A stretch of 64,000 nucleotides of DNA from DTU015 sp964406505 (lineage in GTDB: Bacteria > Bacillota > Sulfobacillia > Fermentithermobacillales > Fermentithermobacillaceae). This document shows positions 25,057 through 34,481 of this stretch, piece after piece. The first letter of the stretch is position 1. Every line of letters starts with the position of its first letter. Below the pieces are notes generated by a model. The model was not told the DNA's origin. It did no database searches and saw only the letters and a list, made by a program, of their open reading frames with translations. The stretch lies in contig CAYORX010000005.1 of NCBI GenBank assembly GCA_964406505.1, forward strand, positions 20,766-84,765, read 5' to 3'. Both the position numbers and the translations under genes were made by a program.

Positions 25057-26532
25057 ATGGGAACAGATCTGATGTCAAAATTCAAGTATAAATTTCAAAT
25101 GTACAGTCATTTGCAACAGAAAACCCAGGAAATTTATGCAGAAGCTCGCGAAGCGGCAAAAGATTTAGGTATAACAAAACATAAAGGGCAAATAGGCCTA
25201 ACCGGTGCTATCTCAGGTTGTCCAGCACCGATTAGAAAGAATGTGCTAAACGCTATCAACGAAGGGGAACGAAAAATAATACCTCTTGCGCGATTGGTCG
25301 ATGAAATAAGAGAAATTGTAAAAGATGTTTACGGTGACGAATATGACGCGTGTCCGGTAAGCACTTGCGAAGGTGGCCTATGGGTTGCTTTTGATGCATT
25401 GTTTTCGCCTCCTCTTACAGGACGCGGTGACAAATATCGAAGCAGGTACATAGTACCTTACGAAAAGCACATGCATCACCAAGCAGGTTACGGCAGGCCT
25501 GTGCCACCAAAATACAAAGAAATACTTGCGGAAAGAGGCGCTACTGCAGGAGAACTTGGTTTCTCGGGCAAACGCTTGGACAATCTAGACGTGGTTATCG
25601 TACCGCTTGAAGGCGGCCAATACCCTAATCATGGTATTAACTACCACCCGGTTCCTTTGCTTACTAATGTGGATCCTGAAGCTTCGTTAGAAGTTATCGC
25701 CGCAACTGCGGAAGTTCATGCACCTTATTTGGCAGGGTTTTCATCTTTAGGCTATGATACTCCCGGTTACGGTTATGGAATAAAAGATGAGTCAGGCGTT
25801 CCAATCCTACAAAAGGGTCTCGCTGAACTTGCAAAAGAATTTGACGTGCCTTACGTCGTTGACAATGCATGGGCACTTCCATTCGTTGGCCATGATCCCA
25901 GAAAATCAGGCGCTGACCTCCTTATCTACAGCATGGATAAAGCATCAGGCTCAGGCACATCCGGTCTTATCATCGGTCGTGAAGACGTAATGGTGCCCAT
26001 AAGGCGCGCTCTAGGCATGCACGGCGATAGATATGGCACCACATCGTCATACGGAAAAGCCGCATATGTAATTCTTGATCCAGGCAAAGAAGCCCTGTTA
26101 ACCCAAGTCCAAGTACTCAAAGATCTGAGAGACAATCCCGAAATCTACACTAGGCAAGTTGACCAGCTATACGATATTGTCGTTTCTGAATTTGAAAATG
26201 CCCATCCGAAACTAAAAGAAGGACTTCGGTTTACCAAATCTTACAACTCGTCTACTGTAGAGATCAATTACGAAGACACTTGGAAAAACGGTATGGGATT
26301 CCCAATTTTCTCAATTGAAGATATGTACGCAAACTCTCACCTACTTCAAGCGGGGTGCGGCCAGATGGGCATTATCGCAACCATAGCTTATGACGGAAAC
26401 ATTTTTGTTTCTCCAGGCCAAGGCACTTCGGACGAAGAAGGAAATCTTGTTGAAGAAAAAATGCGGGCTACGATTAAGGGGCTAGCCGCATTAATGAATA
26501 TCGTGGGACGATATTCAGGGTTTTTAAGCTAA
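25057..26532 (+). CDS. Uncharacterised fold-type I PLP enzyme
   Basis: 491 residues (486 if the ATG at 25072 is used; neither start has a well-spaced ribosome site). PLP-dependent transferase fold: PVSTCEGGLWVAFDAL contributes the phosphate/ring region, D269 in VVDNAW is the pyridine-nitrogen aspartate, and K295 in YSMDKASGSGTSG is the likely Schiff-base lysine. The layout recalls SelA, cysteine desulfurase and decarboxylase relatives, but I cannot assign a reaction. The middle contains a His-rich YEKHMHHQAGYGRP segment that could be substrate-specific. It forms a two-gene operon with the preceding small protein and ends at a long perfect terminator. Confidence 0.82.
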   Translation: MGTDLMSKFKYKFQMYSHLQQKTQEIYAEAREAAKDLGITKHKGQIGLTGAISGCPAPIRKNVLNAINEGERKIIPLARLVDEIREIVKDVYGDEYDACPVSTCEGGLWVAFDALFSPPLTGRGDKYRSRYIVPYEKHMHHQAGYGRPVPPKYKEILAERGATAGELGFSGKRLDNLDVVIVPLEGGQYPNHGINYHPVPLLTNVDPEASLEVIAATAEVHAPYLAGFSSLGYDTPGYGYGIKDESGVPILQKGLAELAKEFDVPYVVDNAWALPFVGHDPRKSGADLLIYSMDKASGSGTSGLIIGREDVMVPIRRALGMHGDRYGTTSSYGKAAYVILDPGKEALLTQVQVLKDLRDNPEIYTRQVDQLYDIVVSEFENAHPKLKEGLRFTKSYNSSTVEINYEDTWKNGMGFPIFSIEDMYANSHLLQAGCGQMGIIATIAYDGNIFVSPGQGTSDEEGNLVEEKMRATIKGLAALMNIVGRYSGFLS

Positions 26533-26560
26533 AGTTTTAAAAATCTGTTAACTTGTATTC

Positions 26561-26606
26561 GTGAAAACGAGAGACAAACATTTAAGCATCTGTCTCTCGT
26601 TTTCAC
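26561..26606. terminator. Bidirectional terminator with a 16-bp perfect stem
   Basis: GTGAAAACGAGAGACA (26561-26576) pairs perfectly with TGTCTCTCGTTTTCAC (26591-26606). The AAAACG/CGTTTT part supplies a T-tract in both directions after the GAGAGACA core. It separates the convergent PLP-enzyme and ABC permease genes and overlaps the permease stop codon. Confidence 0.9.
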
Positions 26607-28339
26607 AACCTTACGTAAGCACTTTCAGAGGCCTGTTCAAGCATAAGTATAAACGCGTAAGACGATACAGCTAAGAAAAACCCCATCATTGCATAAAGTG
26701 GTATAACTGACATGCCAAAAAGATAAAAACCTCTTAAAATAATACCTAATAAACCCAGATACAGCATGGAAAACAACCAAGCAACCAATGTTTGAAAGTT
26801 ACCCTTCATAGCTTGTTGTGGATCGGACCACTTAAGCTTCGGATTGCGCAAATCATTTAAAAGACAAATTGCACCTGTCGGAAGCGAAATCATAATTCCC
26901 AAAATCACAAGCAACAACCATTGAATCAAGTTAAGATCCAATAACCAAATACTCGCCACAGTTATGATCGCGAGTTGGACGAAAGCAAAAAGCATACTAT
27001 ACGTAAGTTTTGCAAACACTTGCGTTTTGGGGGAAATTGGAATCATTTTGCTGAACCAAAACATTTGTCCCTCTCGAGATACGGCAGTTGATGCAATTTG
27101 GTTTAAGCCGATGAACATGCCATGGATAAATACAACTACTATCACTGCTACATGTTTAGCTTCAGCCGCTATTGCCATCTCCAAAAAAGGAACTAGTTCT
27201 TTTGCACCGCTCAGATATACCGGAACTGCCATAATAGGCAATATCAATAAATTTAGTAACGATGTAAGTAAAAAGACAGGCGTTCGTACTAGTAATCGAT
27301 GCTCTTTAAGTATGAGCGATAACATTGGAGACTTAGCATCACTAAGAATGCGCGAAAATTTTTCTAACCTTTTTGATAAAACTTTTTTGTATGATGCGTT
27401 TTTCTCTGCCGCAATTCCACCGAAAAACCAACGCTGTGACAATGCAACCACGAAGACAAGCAAAACCAACGACACCGCAGTATAAAGGAACAAGCTAAAT
27501 AGTTTTATTCCTAAGGTTTTGCCTGTCAACGTCCATGCCGCCCAGTTTAGAATCGGATAATACCCGGCCGCAGCGCTAACCAATCCGTCCCTTTCCATTA
27601 GCTTAATTACAAGGTTTTCTACATCATAACGAGCAAAACTCGTATTTAGGTATTGAAAACTCATCATCAGTACAAAAACCAAAAGCCCAAGAAGAACCCT
27701 CAATAAATCCCTTTTGCGTGCGCCCGCAGTAACTTTCATTATGGGGATTGTAAACAATAAGCTAAATGCTAAAGGTATTGCCGGGATAAGTATAAATACC
27801 GGTAAGGCTAAAAACCAATAAGGCACTTGACCTAAATTAATTCCTAAAGTAATCAGGAAAGGAGCGACCAGAAAGAAAACGCCAATTAACTGGCCTATAT
27901 ATACTACAAATATTTTTGCCCCCATGATTTGCCACGCGGTAAGCGGAAATGCCTGTAACGCTTCTAAATCATTGCTGTAATAAAGCGTCGATATTAAGTG
28001 ACTTAATCCAAGAAATATTACGAGCAATTGGGAGATCATCACTGCAATCACTACAACTAATCCAGGCTGATTAGCCGTTATAAGCGTTTTTGCCAGAGTA
28101 TCGGCGAATTTGAAAAGCATCAGGCTAAAAGGAATGAAAGCCAAAAACATGAGTACTAAGTAAAGGTAAACGTACTTACGCTTGCCTTCTCCTAATCCGA
28201 TATTCTCCGAAAGTTTCGAAATGTTGTATCCGGACTTGAACTGCATTTTTAAAAGTGCCCTAAATGACCCTCGTGTCCCTTTACTTAACAAACCGTCTAT
28301 GTGCATATTCATGGCAGGCCTCTTTTCGCCACTAGTCAT
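26603..28339 (-). CDS. ABC-2-type exporter permease
   Basis: 578 residues, strongly hydrophobic, with about 12 predicted membrane segments in two clusters separated by a cytoplasmic loop (about 310-345). It resembles large ABC-2 permeases of the EcsB/YtrB-neighbour kind. Its start overlaps the ATPase gene's stop by 4 nt (ATGA), so the two form one transporter. The substrate cannot be inferred; sibling systems export peptides or lipids, or influence secretion. The stop codon lies inside the shared terminator stem. Confidence 0.85.
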   Translation of the reverse strand: MTSGEKRPAMNMHIDGLLSKGTRGSFRALLKMQFKSGYNISKLSENIGLGEGKRKYVYLYLVLMFLAFIPFSLMLFKFADTLAKTLITANQPGLVVVIAVMISQLLVIFLGLSHLISTLYYSNDLEALQAFPLTAWQIMGAKIFVVYIGQLIGVFFLVAPFLITLGINLGQVPYWFLALPVFILIPAIPLAFSLLFTIPIMKVTAGARKRDLLRVLLGLLVFVLMMSFQYLNTSFARYDVENLVIKLMERDGLVSAAAGYYPILNWAAWTLTGKTLGIKLFSLFLYTAVSLVLLVFVVALSQRWFFGGIAAEKNASYKKVLSKRLEKFSRILSDAKSPMLSLILKEHRLLVRTPVFLLTSLLNLLILPIMAVPVYLSGAKELVPFLEMAIAAEAKHVAVIVVVFIHGMFIGLNQIASTAVSREGQMFWFSKMIPISPKTQVFAKLTYSMLFAFVQLAIITVASIWLLDLNLIQWLLLVILGIMISLPTGAICLLNDLRNPKLKWSDPQQAMKGNFQTLVAWLFSMLYLGLLGIILRGFYLFGMSVIPLYAMMGFFLAVSSYAFILMLEQASESAYVRL

Positions 28340-29100
28340 TTTACCAGAAAATCTAACTGCTCTTTAGAAAGTTCCGCTTCGGTAATCTCTAAAAATATTT
28401 GTTCTAAAGATTTATCTGCTTCCTGGATAAAGAGTTTTTTCATTTCTTCTACAGTATTTACCGCTACAAGTTCACCTTTATGAATTATACCAACACGATC
28501 ACACAATCTTTCTGCTACTTCCAAAACATGAGTAGAAAAGAATACCGTCCCGCCACCGCTAACATGAGACCGCATAAGTTGTTTGAGCAAAAACGAAGAT
28601 CGTGGATCAAGTCCAACCATAGGTTCATCTAAAATCCATATAGAAGGATCGTGCACAAGGGAACCTATTATCGCTATTTTTTGGCGCATTCCCCTTGAGT
28701 AGCTGTCGATCGTATCGTTTACAGATTGCAGCATCTCGAAGTTTTCCAGCAAGTGTACAACCTTAGCTTCTCTTTGCTCACCTGGCACACCATACATATC
28801 GCATACAAAGTCTAGATATTCGGCCCCGGTGAGTTTTCCCCACAGTTCTGCTTCATCCGGAACATAACCTATTTGCTTTTTTGCCTTTATCCTTTCGGTT
28901 TTAAGGTCTATTCCTAACATCTTTATAGAACCGTAATCTGGTTCAAGAATTCCTACCATCATCTTTATAACGGTTGTTTTACCGGCACCGTTAGGGCCTA
29001 AAAAACCAAAAATTTCACCGGGCATAACATGTAGATCCAAACATTTTACGGCTTTCACGGTTCGCCCAAAACTTTTAGACACGTTGGAAATTCGGATCAT
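28336..29100 (-). CDS. ABC exporter ATP-binding subunit
   Basis: 254 residues. Walker A GPNGAGKTT, Q-loop GYVPDE, signature YSRGMRQK, Walker B IWILDEP, D-loop GLD and switch histidine STHVLE are all intact. It pairs with the overlapping permease downstream. AAGAAGGTG precedes the ATG. It starts 64 nt after purL with no terminator between, so some read-through from the purine genes is possible. Confidence 0.95.
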   Translation of the reverse strand: MIRISNVSKSFGRTVKAVKCLDLHVMPGEIFGFLGPNGAGKTTVIKMMVGILEPDYGSIKMLGIDLKTERIKAKKQIGYVPDEAELWGKLTGAEYLDFVCDMYGVPGEQREAKVVHLLENFEMLQSVNDTIDSYSRGMRQKIAIIGSLVHDPSIWILDEPMVGLDPRSSFLLKQLMRSHVSGGGTVFFSTHVLEVAERLCDRVGIIHKGELVAVNTVEEMKKLFIQEADKSLEQIFLEITEAELSKEQLDFLVK

Positions 29101-29164
29101 AAACCAACACCTTCTTCATTACACTATTACGATACTTAATAATGCTACGCAAACAAACCCTACA

Positions 29165-31444
29165 TCAGTTTTCGATTTGCTCTTGAATTCCGTTAATCCA
29201 TACATATTCAAGTTCCTCACAACTCAAATCGATGATCGTAGATTCTGTACAAATTCCGCACGCTTTTATCGTAAAATTATCATGTACAACCTTTCCTATA
29301 ACTGAAAAAGGAACGTTTTGCGCTTCACAAAGTTCTTTTATGGACACTTCATGTTCCGGATCAAAACTTACGATAACAGCGGGATTACTTTCCCCAAAAA
29401 GCACCGCATCAGGCCGGTGATCAGGTTCAACAATCTCACTGAGCGATCCTAAGGTAATTTCAACGCCTTTTGCGCCATTCTCGCCTTTGATACATGAGCA
29501 AGCTAAAGCAACAGCAAAACCACCGGACGATATGTTTTGGCTTGACGCAAACAATTCCTGGTGAGCACCTTCACTAAGCACTTTAAGAATGCCCTTTTCC
29601 AAAACTAAATCCGTAGGTTTGACTGCGCCAGCTACAGTATCATGTAATACCTTTAGATATTCGCTACCTGCTAATGACTCGTTATCTCCATAAATCTTGC
29701 CTAAAAGCCCAACACTATGACCTGCTACTTTGAATCCAACCGTAACGTGCTTATCAATATCGTCCACAAGTCCAACCATACCGATCACGGGAGTCGGATA
29801 AACAGGTTCGCCATAAGTTTCGTTATAAAGACTTACGTTTCCTCCGGTTACGGGAATATCAAGCATTTTACATGCTTCGGCCATGCCTTCCACAGCTTCT
29901 TTAAGCTGCCAGAAAATCTCAGGTTTTTCTGGACTACCAAAATTCAAACAGTTACTAATAGCTAAAGGTACCGCTCCCACCGAAGCTACAAAACGAGCAG
30001 TTTGAGCCACAGCCCACCGTGTGCCTACTTCAGGATTCAAATAAACCAATCTTCCGTTACAATAAGTCGAAATCGCCAATCCTTTAGTTGTACCCTTTAG
30101 TTTTATTAATCCTGCGCCTTCTCCAAGACCATCTACTACCTGTGGATCCTTAAAACTATCGAAGCAAGACAGTTTTACATGCCTTGAAGCTATGTTCTGT
30201 GAGGCTAAAAGTGTAATCAAAATTTGATTATAACGATGACTGTCTAGGGCAGGTATGGGTATGGAATTGATTGGAAAACCCTCAACGCGTTCAAAATAAT
30301 CCGGTTGCTTCCAATCTGGACAATATATCGGCGCTTCATTCAGTAATTTCACCGGTACTGCGGCCACTAAAACTCCCTTTTGGTAGACTTGTAGATTTCC
30401 TGAACTATTGACCTGACCTATTTCAGCTACGTTAACTCCCCATTTGGTACCAATTTTCTTAACTATATCAACCTTGTCAGGTGAAACGGTCAACAACATA
30501 CGTTCTTGGCTTTCGGACAACATAATCTCGTAAGGTGCCATTGCCTTTTCTCTGACCGGAACGTTAGAAACGTCTATTGCCATTCCTGTGCCTGCTCTAA
30601 ATGCCATTTCGGCTCCCGAAGATGTAATTCCTGCGGCACCCATATCTTGAATTCCGATGATAGCACCTTTTGCCATCATCTCAAGACACGCTTCAATAAG
30701 AAGTTTGCCCATGTGAGGATCACCTACCTGCATATCGAGCAATTCCTCATATCCACCACCGAGCTCCTCTGAGGCAAATGTGCAGCCGTGTATTCCGTCC
30801 CTACCGGTGGAATGACCAACAACCATGACTACATTACCCTCTCCCGTTGCAAAACCTTTATGCAGGTCTTCATGGCGCAAAACGCCGGCACATAATACAT
30901 TGCATAGCGGGTTATGGACATATGGTTCATCAAATACGATATCAGAAGCAATAGTAGGCACGTTAAGTGTATTTGAATAAGCAGCAATGCCAGACAAAGC
31001 TTCAGAAAACAAAAATAGAGCGCGCTTATCTGAAAGAGGTCCAAATCGTACGGAACTAGCTAATGCCACAGGGCGTGCGCCCATGGCTAAGATATCCCTT
31101 ACAATCCCACCGACACCTGTGGCTGCACCTTCGTAAGGTTCTATGGCACAAGGATGGTTATGGGATTCTATTTTGAAAGCAACAGCTAATCCGCCGCCGA
31201 TATCCACAACCCCGGCATTTTCACCTGGCCCTACTAAGATATGTGTCCCCGTTACGGGCAATCGTTTAAGCAAATTCTTTGAATGCTTATATCCGCAATG
31301 TTCCGACCACAAAACAGCTAACATGCTTAATTCGGTATAGTTAGGTTCTCGGCCTAATCTTTCCACTATTAGTTCGTATTCCTCATCCGTTAAACCCATA
31401 TCCCTCCACATTCCATCTATAACTGTATTATTATGTGCACCCAT
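29165..31444 (-). CDS. purL: Phosphoribosylformylglycinamidine synthase, PurL subunit
   Basis: About 759 residues, the small-type PurL that works with PurS and PurQ. It converts FGAR to FGAM with ATP and ammonia delivered by PurQ. Motifs include MLAVLWSEHCGYKHSK, GVGGIVRDI, the GIQDMGAAG and GGGYEELL regions, and the repeated AIRS-like domains. I prefer the ATG at 31444 over a GTG 15 nt upstream because GGGGTGG lies well spaced before it. PurS and PurQ are not in the window. It follows purB at 57 nt. Confidence 0.95.
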   Translation of the reverse strand: MGAHNNTVIDGMWRDMGLTDEEYELIVERLGREPNYTELSMLAVLWSEHCGYKHSKNLLKRLPVTGTHILVGPGENAGVVDIGGGLAVAFKIESHNHPCAIEPYEGAATGVGGIVRDILAMGARPVALASSVRFGPLSDKRALFLFSEALSGIAAYSNTLNVPTIASDIVFDEPYVHNPLCNVLCAGVLRHEDLHKGFATGEGNVVMVVGHSTGRDGIHGCTFASEELGGGYEELLDMQVGDPHMGKLLIEACLEMMAKGAIIGIQDMGAAGITSSGAEMAFRAGTGMAIDVSNVPVREKAMAPYEIMLSESQERMLLTVSPDKVDIVKKIGTKWGVNVAEIGQVNSSGNLQVYQKGVLVAAVPVKLLNEAPIYCPDWKQPDYFERVEGFPINSIPIPALDSHRYNQILITLLASQNIASRHVKLSCFDSFKDPQVVDGLGEGAGLIKLKGTTKGLAISTYCNGRLVYLNPEVGTRWAVAQTARFVASVGAVPLAISNCLNFGSPEKPEIFWQLKEAVEGMAEACKMLDIPVTGGNVSLYNETYGEPVYPTPVIGMVGLVDDIDKHVTVGFKVAGHSVGLLGKIYGDNESLAGSEYLKVLHDTVAGAVKPTDLVLEKGILKVLSEGAHQELFASSQNISSGGFAVALACSCIKGENGAKGVEITLGSLSEIVEPDHRPDAVLFGESNPAVIVSFDPEHEVSIKELCEAQNVPFSVIGKVVHDNFTIKACGICTESTIIDLSCEELEYVWINGIQEQIEN

Positions 31445-31501
31445 AATATAGATTTCCACCCCGCTCTAGCATAAATTTTGCGTTTTGTATTAGCCCCTTA
31501 A

Positions 31502-32794
31502 TCAGATCTCTAACCTAGCAAAAACTACATCAACATTAGCTAACGTTTTATCCAAATTGAAACAAGATTGCAATTCTTCACGGGTACAGATTTTGGAAAT
31601 GAATGCATCAGATAAAACCCGCTGTTTGAAACTTGTTCCGCCTTCCCACGATGCCATGGCTAATTCTTGTACTTTGGCATACGCCTGTTCCCTAGTAATC
31701 CCCTTAGCCACAAGCAATAGCAAAATTTCTTCTGAAAATATAAGGCCACCCGTAAGGTTTAAATTCCGAAGCATATTATCAGGATAAACCTTAAGATTTT
31801 TAAGAATCCGCGTAATTCGGTTAAGAGCATAATCAACTAAAGTCATTGAGTCAGGCAATATAATACGCTCAACACACGAATTGGAAATATCCCTTTGATC
31901 CCAAAGATTATCATTCTCAAGTGCGGTCAATGCATAACCTCTCATTATTCGCGCCATTCCGCAAATTTGTTCAAGCCCTATAGGGTTGCGTTTATGAGGC
32001 ATAGCAGAAGAGCCTTTTTGTCCTTTCCTAAAAGGCTCTTGAACTTCCTGTATCTCCGTTCGTGCGTAAGTTCGCAAATCCGTAGCTATTTTTTCCAATG
32101 TGCCTACAACTAAAGTTAATGTAGCAACACAAAATGCATATCTATCACGTTGAATAACCTGGTTGGACACAGGAGCCGGTGTGAGTTCTAACTTTTCGCA
32201 AACATATTTTTCTACCATAGGATCTACATGGCCATATGAACCTACAGCACCAGAAATTTTCCCGACTGATATTTCCTGTAGCGCCATCTCAACGCGTTTT
32301 CGGTTCCTTTTCATTTGTTCATACCAAACTGCAACAACAAGCCCGAAAGTTGTAGGCTCTGCATGTACTCCATGGGTTCGACCAACCATGGGAGTATGTT
32401 TGTACTTTAGTGCCAAATGACCTAGTACATCGATCATTTCATCTATGCCGTCAATGACAATATTTAATGAATCGCGCATAAGTGAAGATAATGCCGTATC
32501 AATTACATCAGAAGAAGTAAGTCCGAAGTGTATAAATTCGCCTTCCTTTCCAACAGTCTCAGCAATTTGAGTTACAAATGCAATCACATCGTGATGCACC
32601 TGAGATTCTATTTCGCTTATTCTGTTTATGTCAATTCTAGCTTTATTTTTCACCGCATCTGCAGTACCCGCGGGGATTCTCCCTAATTTTTCCCACGCTT
32701 CGAGAGCAAATATTTCAACCTGAAGCCAACGTTGAAACTTATTTTCGTCGCTCCACAAAGCAGCCATCGGAGGTCTGGTATACCGGGAAATCAT
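31502..32794 (-). CDS. purB: Adenylosuccinate lyase
   Basis: 430 residues. Fumarase/aspartase superfamily with the signature SSAMPHKRNP, and GRTHGVHAEPTTFG and GLTSSDVID carrying catalytic residues. It catalyses two purine steps, SAICAR to AICAR and adenylosuccinate to AMP. The start at 32794 (MISRYTRPPM) is chosen over an upstream in-frame start because AGGAAGGAGC precedes it and the family N-terminus begins there. Confidence 0.96.
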   Translation of the reverse strand: MISRYTRPPMAALWSDENKFQRWLQVEIFALEAWEKLGRIPAGTADAVKNKARIDINRISEIESQVHHDVIAFVTQIAETVGKEGEFIHFGLTSSDVIDTALSSLMRDSLNIVIDGIDEMIDVLGHLALKYKHTPMVGRTHGVHAEPTTFGLVVAVWYEQMKRNRKRVEMALQEISVGKISGAVGSYGHVDPMVEKYVCEKLELTPAPVSNQVIQRDRYAFCVATLTLVVGTLEKIATDLRTYARTEIQEVQEPFRKGQKGSSAMPHKRNPIGLEQICGMARIMRGYALTALENDNLWDQRDISNSCVERIILPDSMTLVDYALNRITRILKNLKVYPDNMLRNLNLTGGLIFSEEILLLLVAKGITREQAYAKVQELAMASWEGGTSFKQRVLSDAFISKICTREELQSCFNLDKTLANVDVVFARLEI

Positions 32795-32951
32795 AACAAA
32801 TTTGCTCCTTCCTATATTAAAGGCACCATAGAGTAACTTTGCCAGCAATTTTATCGCCTGTGCATACTTCTTAATGCAAACTGGTTATTTAAAATGACAA
32901 AATATATAATCCAACTAAAGGTTAACATTACGCTAGAAATATGAAAATTAT

Positions 32952-32978
32952 TTGGGTAACGATCTGTTTCATTATAAT
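32952..32978 (+). promoter_or_regulatory. Candidate promoter of the flavoprotein cassette
   Basis: A perfect TATAAT (32973-32978) lies 40 nt before the ATG. The best -35, TTGGGT (32952-32957), is 15 nt away, a short spacer, so the -10 is more certain than the -35. Confidence 0.45.
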
Positions 32979-33017
32979 CGCATAATCTTTAAAAATACTA
33001 GGGAGGTCATCTGACGG

Positions 33018-34481
33018 ATGCAATCTGAATCTATGCACGATATTATCATAATCGGTTCGGGAGTAGTGGGCAGTGCCGTTGCCCGAGAATTATCCAGGTT
33101 TAACCTTAATATTTGCGTGCTAGAAGCAGAATTAGATGTTTGTTCCGAAACCAGTGGGCGTAATTCCGGCGTACTGCATGCCGGTTTCAACAACCAACCT
33201 GGTACACTGATGGCTAAGTATTGCGTAGAAGGTAACTTAGAATTCGACCGGGTAGCAAAGGAATTAGATGTGCCCTTTCGACGTACGGGTAAAGTGGTAG
33301 TCGGTTTTAACCGCGATGATCGTAGACGACTCGAAACGTTGAAAGAACAAGGTGAAACTAATGGTGTACCGGGCATGGAAATTATCGGCCGGAATCGTTT
33401 AAGACAATTGGAACCACATATCCTGGGTGAATTCGCCCTTTATTCACCTACCACTGGCATTCTCGACCCTTTCATTTATACAGTTGCATTGGCAGAAAAC
33501 GCTTACCGAAATAAAGTCACTTTTAGATTCGGGAATAAAGTACAAAACATTCTGTGGACGCATAACATGTATCAGGTTGTAACAAATCAATCTACTTATC
33601 AAGCTAAATGGGTGATAAACTGTGCTGGGCTCAATTCGGACAAGGTTGCTCGCATGGTAAACATCGATAAATATACTATCTACCCTTGCCGCGGGGAATA
33701 CTTAGTTCTTGACAAAAAGGCGGGTCAGTTTCTTACTATGCCAGCATACCCGGTGCCAAACATCAAAGAGGGTGGGCTGGGCATCCATATTACACCAACC
33801 ATCGATGGCAATGTGTTAATTGGTCCAAGCACCGAATATATAGATCGCAACGACGACTATAAAACAACACAACAAATAATGAATTTGCTTATCGAAGATG
33901 GTAAGCGCATATTTCCTTACATCAAACACGAATATTTCATCCGAAATTTCTCAGGCATCCGTCCCAAACTGGTCAGCGCGAAAGTAGGTGGCTATGCCGA
34001 TTTCGTCATCGAAAAGCGTCCCGAAGCGCCACACTTTATCAACTTGACAGGCATTGAATCACCTGGTCTGACCGGAGCATTGCCCATTGCTAGGCGAGTG
34101 GGCAAATTGCTTAAAGATGAGATGGATCTTAAGCCCAACCCCGATTTCAATCCAATTCGTAAAGGTATCCTTCCTTTCCGCAAACAACTGCCCAAAAATC
34201 AGGCGCAGCTCATTGCGCAAGATCCCAATTACGGTGAAATTGTTTGCCGCTGTGAGACAGTCACCAAAGCTGAGATCTTAGCGGCCATCCGTAATCCTTT
34301 GGGTGTCCAAACCATGGTCGGCATCAAAAACCGCACACGGGCGATGATGGGTCGGTGCCAAAGTGGCTACTGTCAAGCTAGAATCGCCGAACTGCTTATG
34401 GCCGAAAAAGATATTAGTGTAAACGAACTTGTTTATGCCCGACATAATGGTCAGATGTTTTCAGGAAAGGTGAGAGAATAA
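33018..34481 (+). CDS. GlpA-like FAD-dependent dehydrogenase with C-terminal BFD [2Fe-2S] domain
   Basis: 487 residues. FAD-binding IIGSGVVGSAVARELS at the N-terminus, ETSGRNSGVLHAGF substrate-loop motif, and GIRPKL/ESPGLTGALP in the C-terminal FAD region. It resembles anaerobic glycerol-3-phosphate dehydrogenase subunit A and L-2-hydroxyglutarate oxidases. A BFD-type domain adds C410-x-C412 and C447-x4-C452 for a [2Fe-2S] cluster. It overlaps the next gene by 1 nt. The trio with an NAD(P)-type flavoprotein and DUF1667 is a recurring anaerobe cassette thought to oxidise glycerol 3-phosphate. No glpK or glpF is nearby, so the substrate is uncertain. Confidence 0.85.
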   Translation: MQSESMHDIIIIGSGVVGSAVARELSRFNLNICVLEAELDVCSETSGRNSGVLHAGFNNQPGTLMAKYCVEGNLEFDRVAKELDVPFRRTGKVVVGFNRDDRRRLETLKEQGETNGVPGMEIIGRNRLRQLEPHILGEFALYSPTTGILDPFIYTVALAENAYRNKVTFRFGNKVQNILWTHNMYQVVTNQSTYQAKWVINCAGLNSDKVARMVNIDKYTIYPCRGEYLVLDKKAGQFLTMPAYPVPNIKEGGLGIHITPTIDGNVLIGPSTEYIDRNDDYKTTQQIMNLLIEDGKRIFPYIKHEYFIRNFSGIRPKLVSAKVGGYADFVIEKRPEAPHFINLTGIESPGLTGALPIARRVGKLLKDEMDLKPNPDFNPIRKGILPFRKQLPKNQAQLIAQDPNYGEIVCRCETVTKAEILAAIRNPLGVQTMVGIKNRTRAMMGRCQSGYCQARIAELLMAEKDISVNELVYARHNGQMFSGKVRE

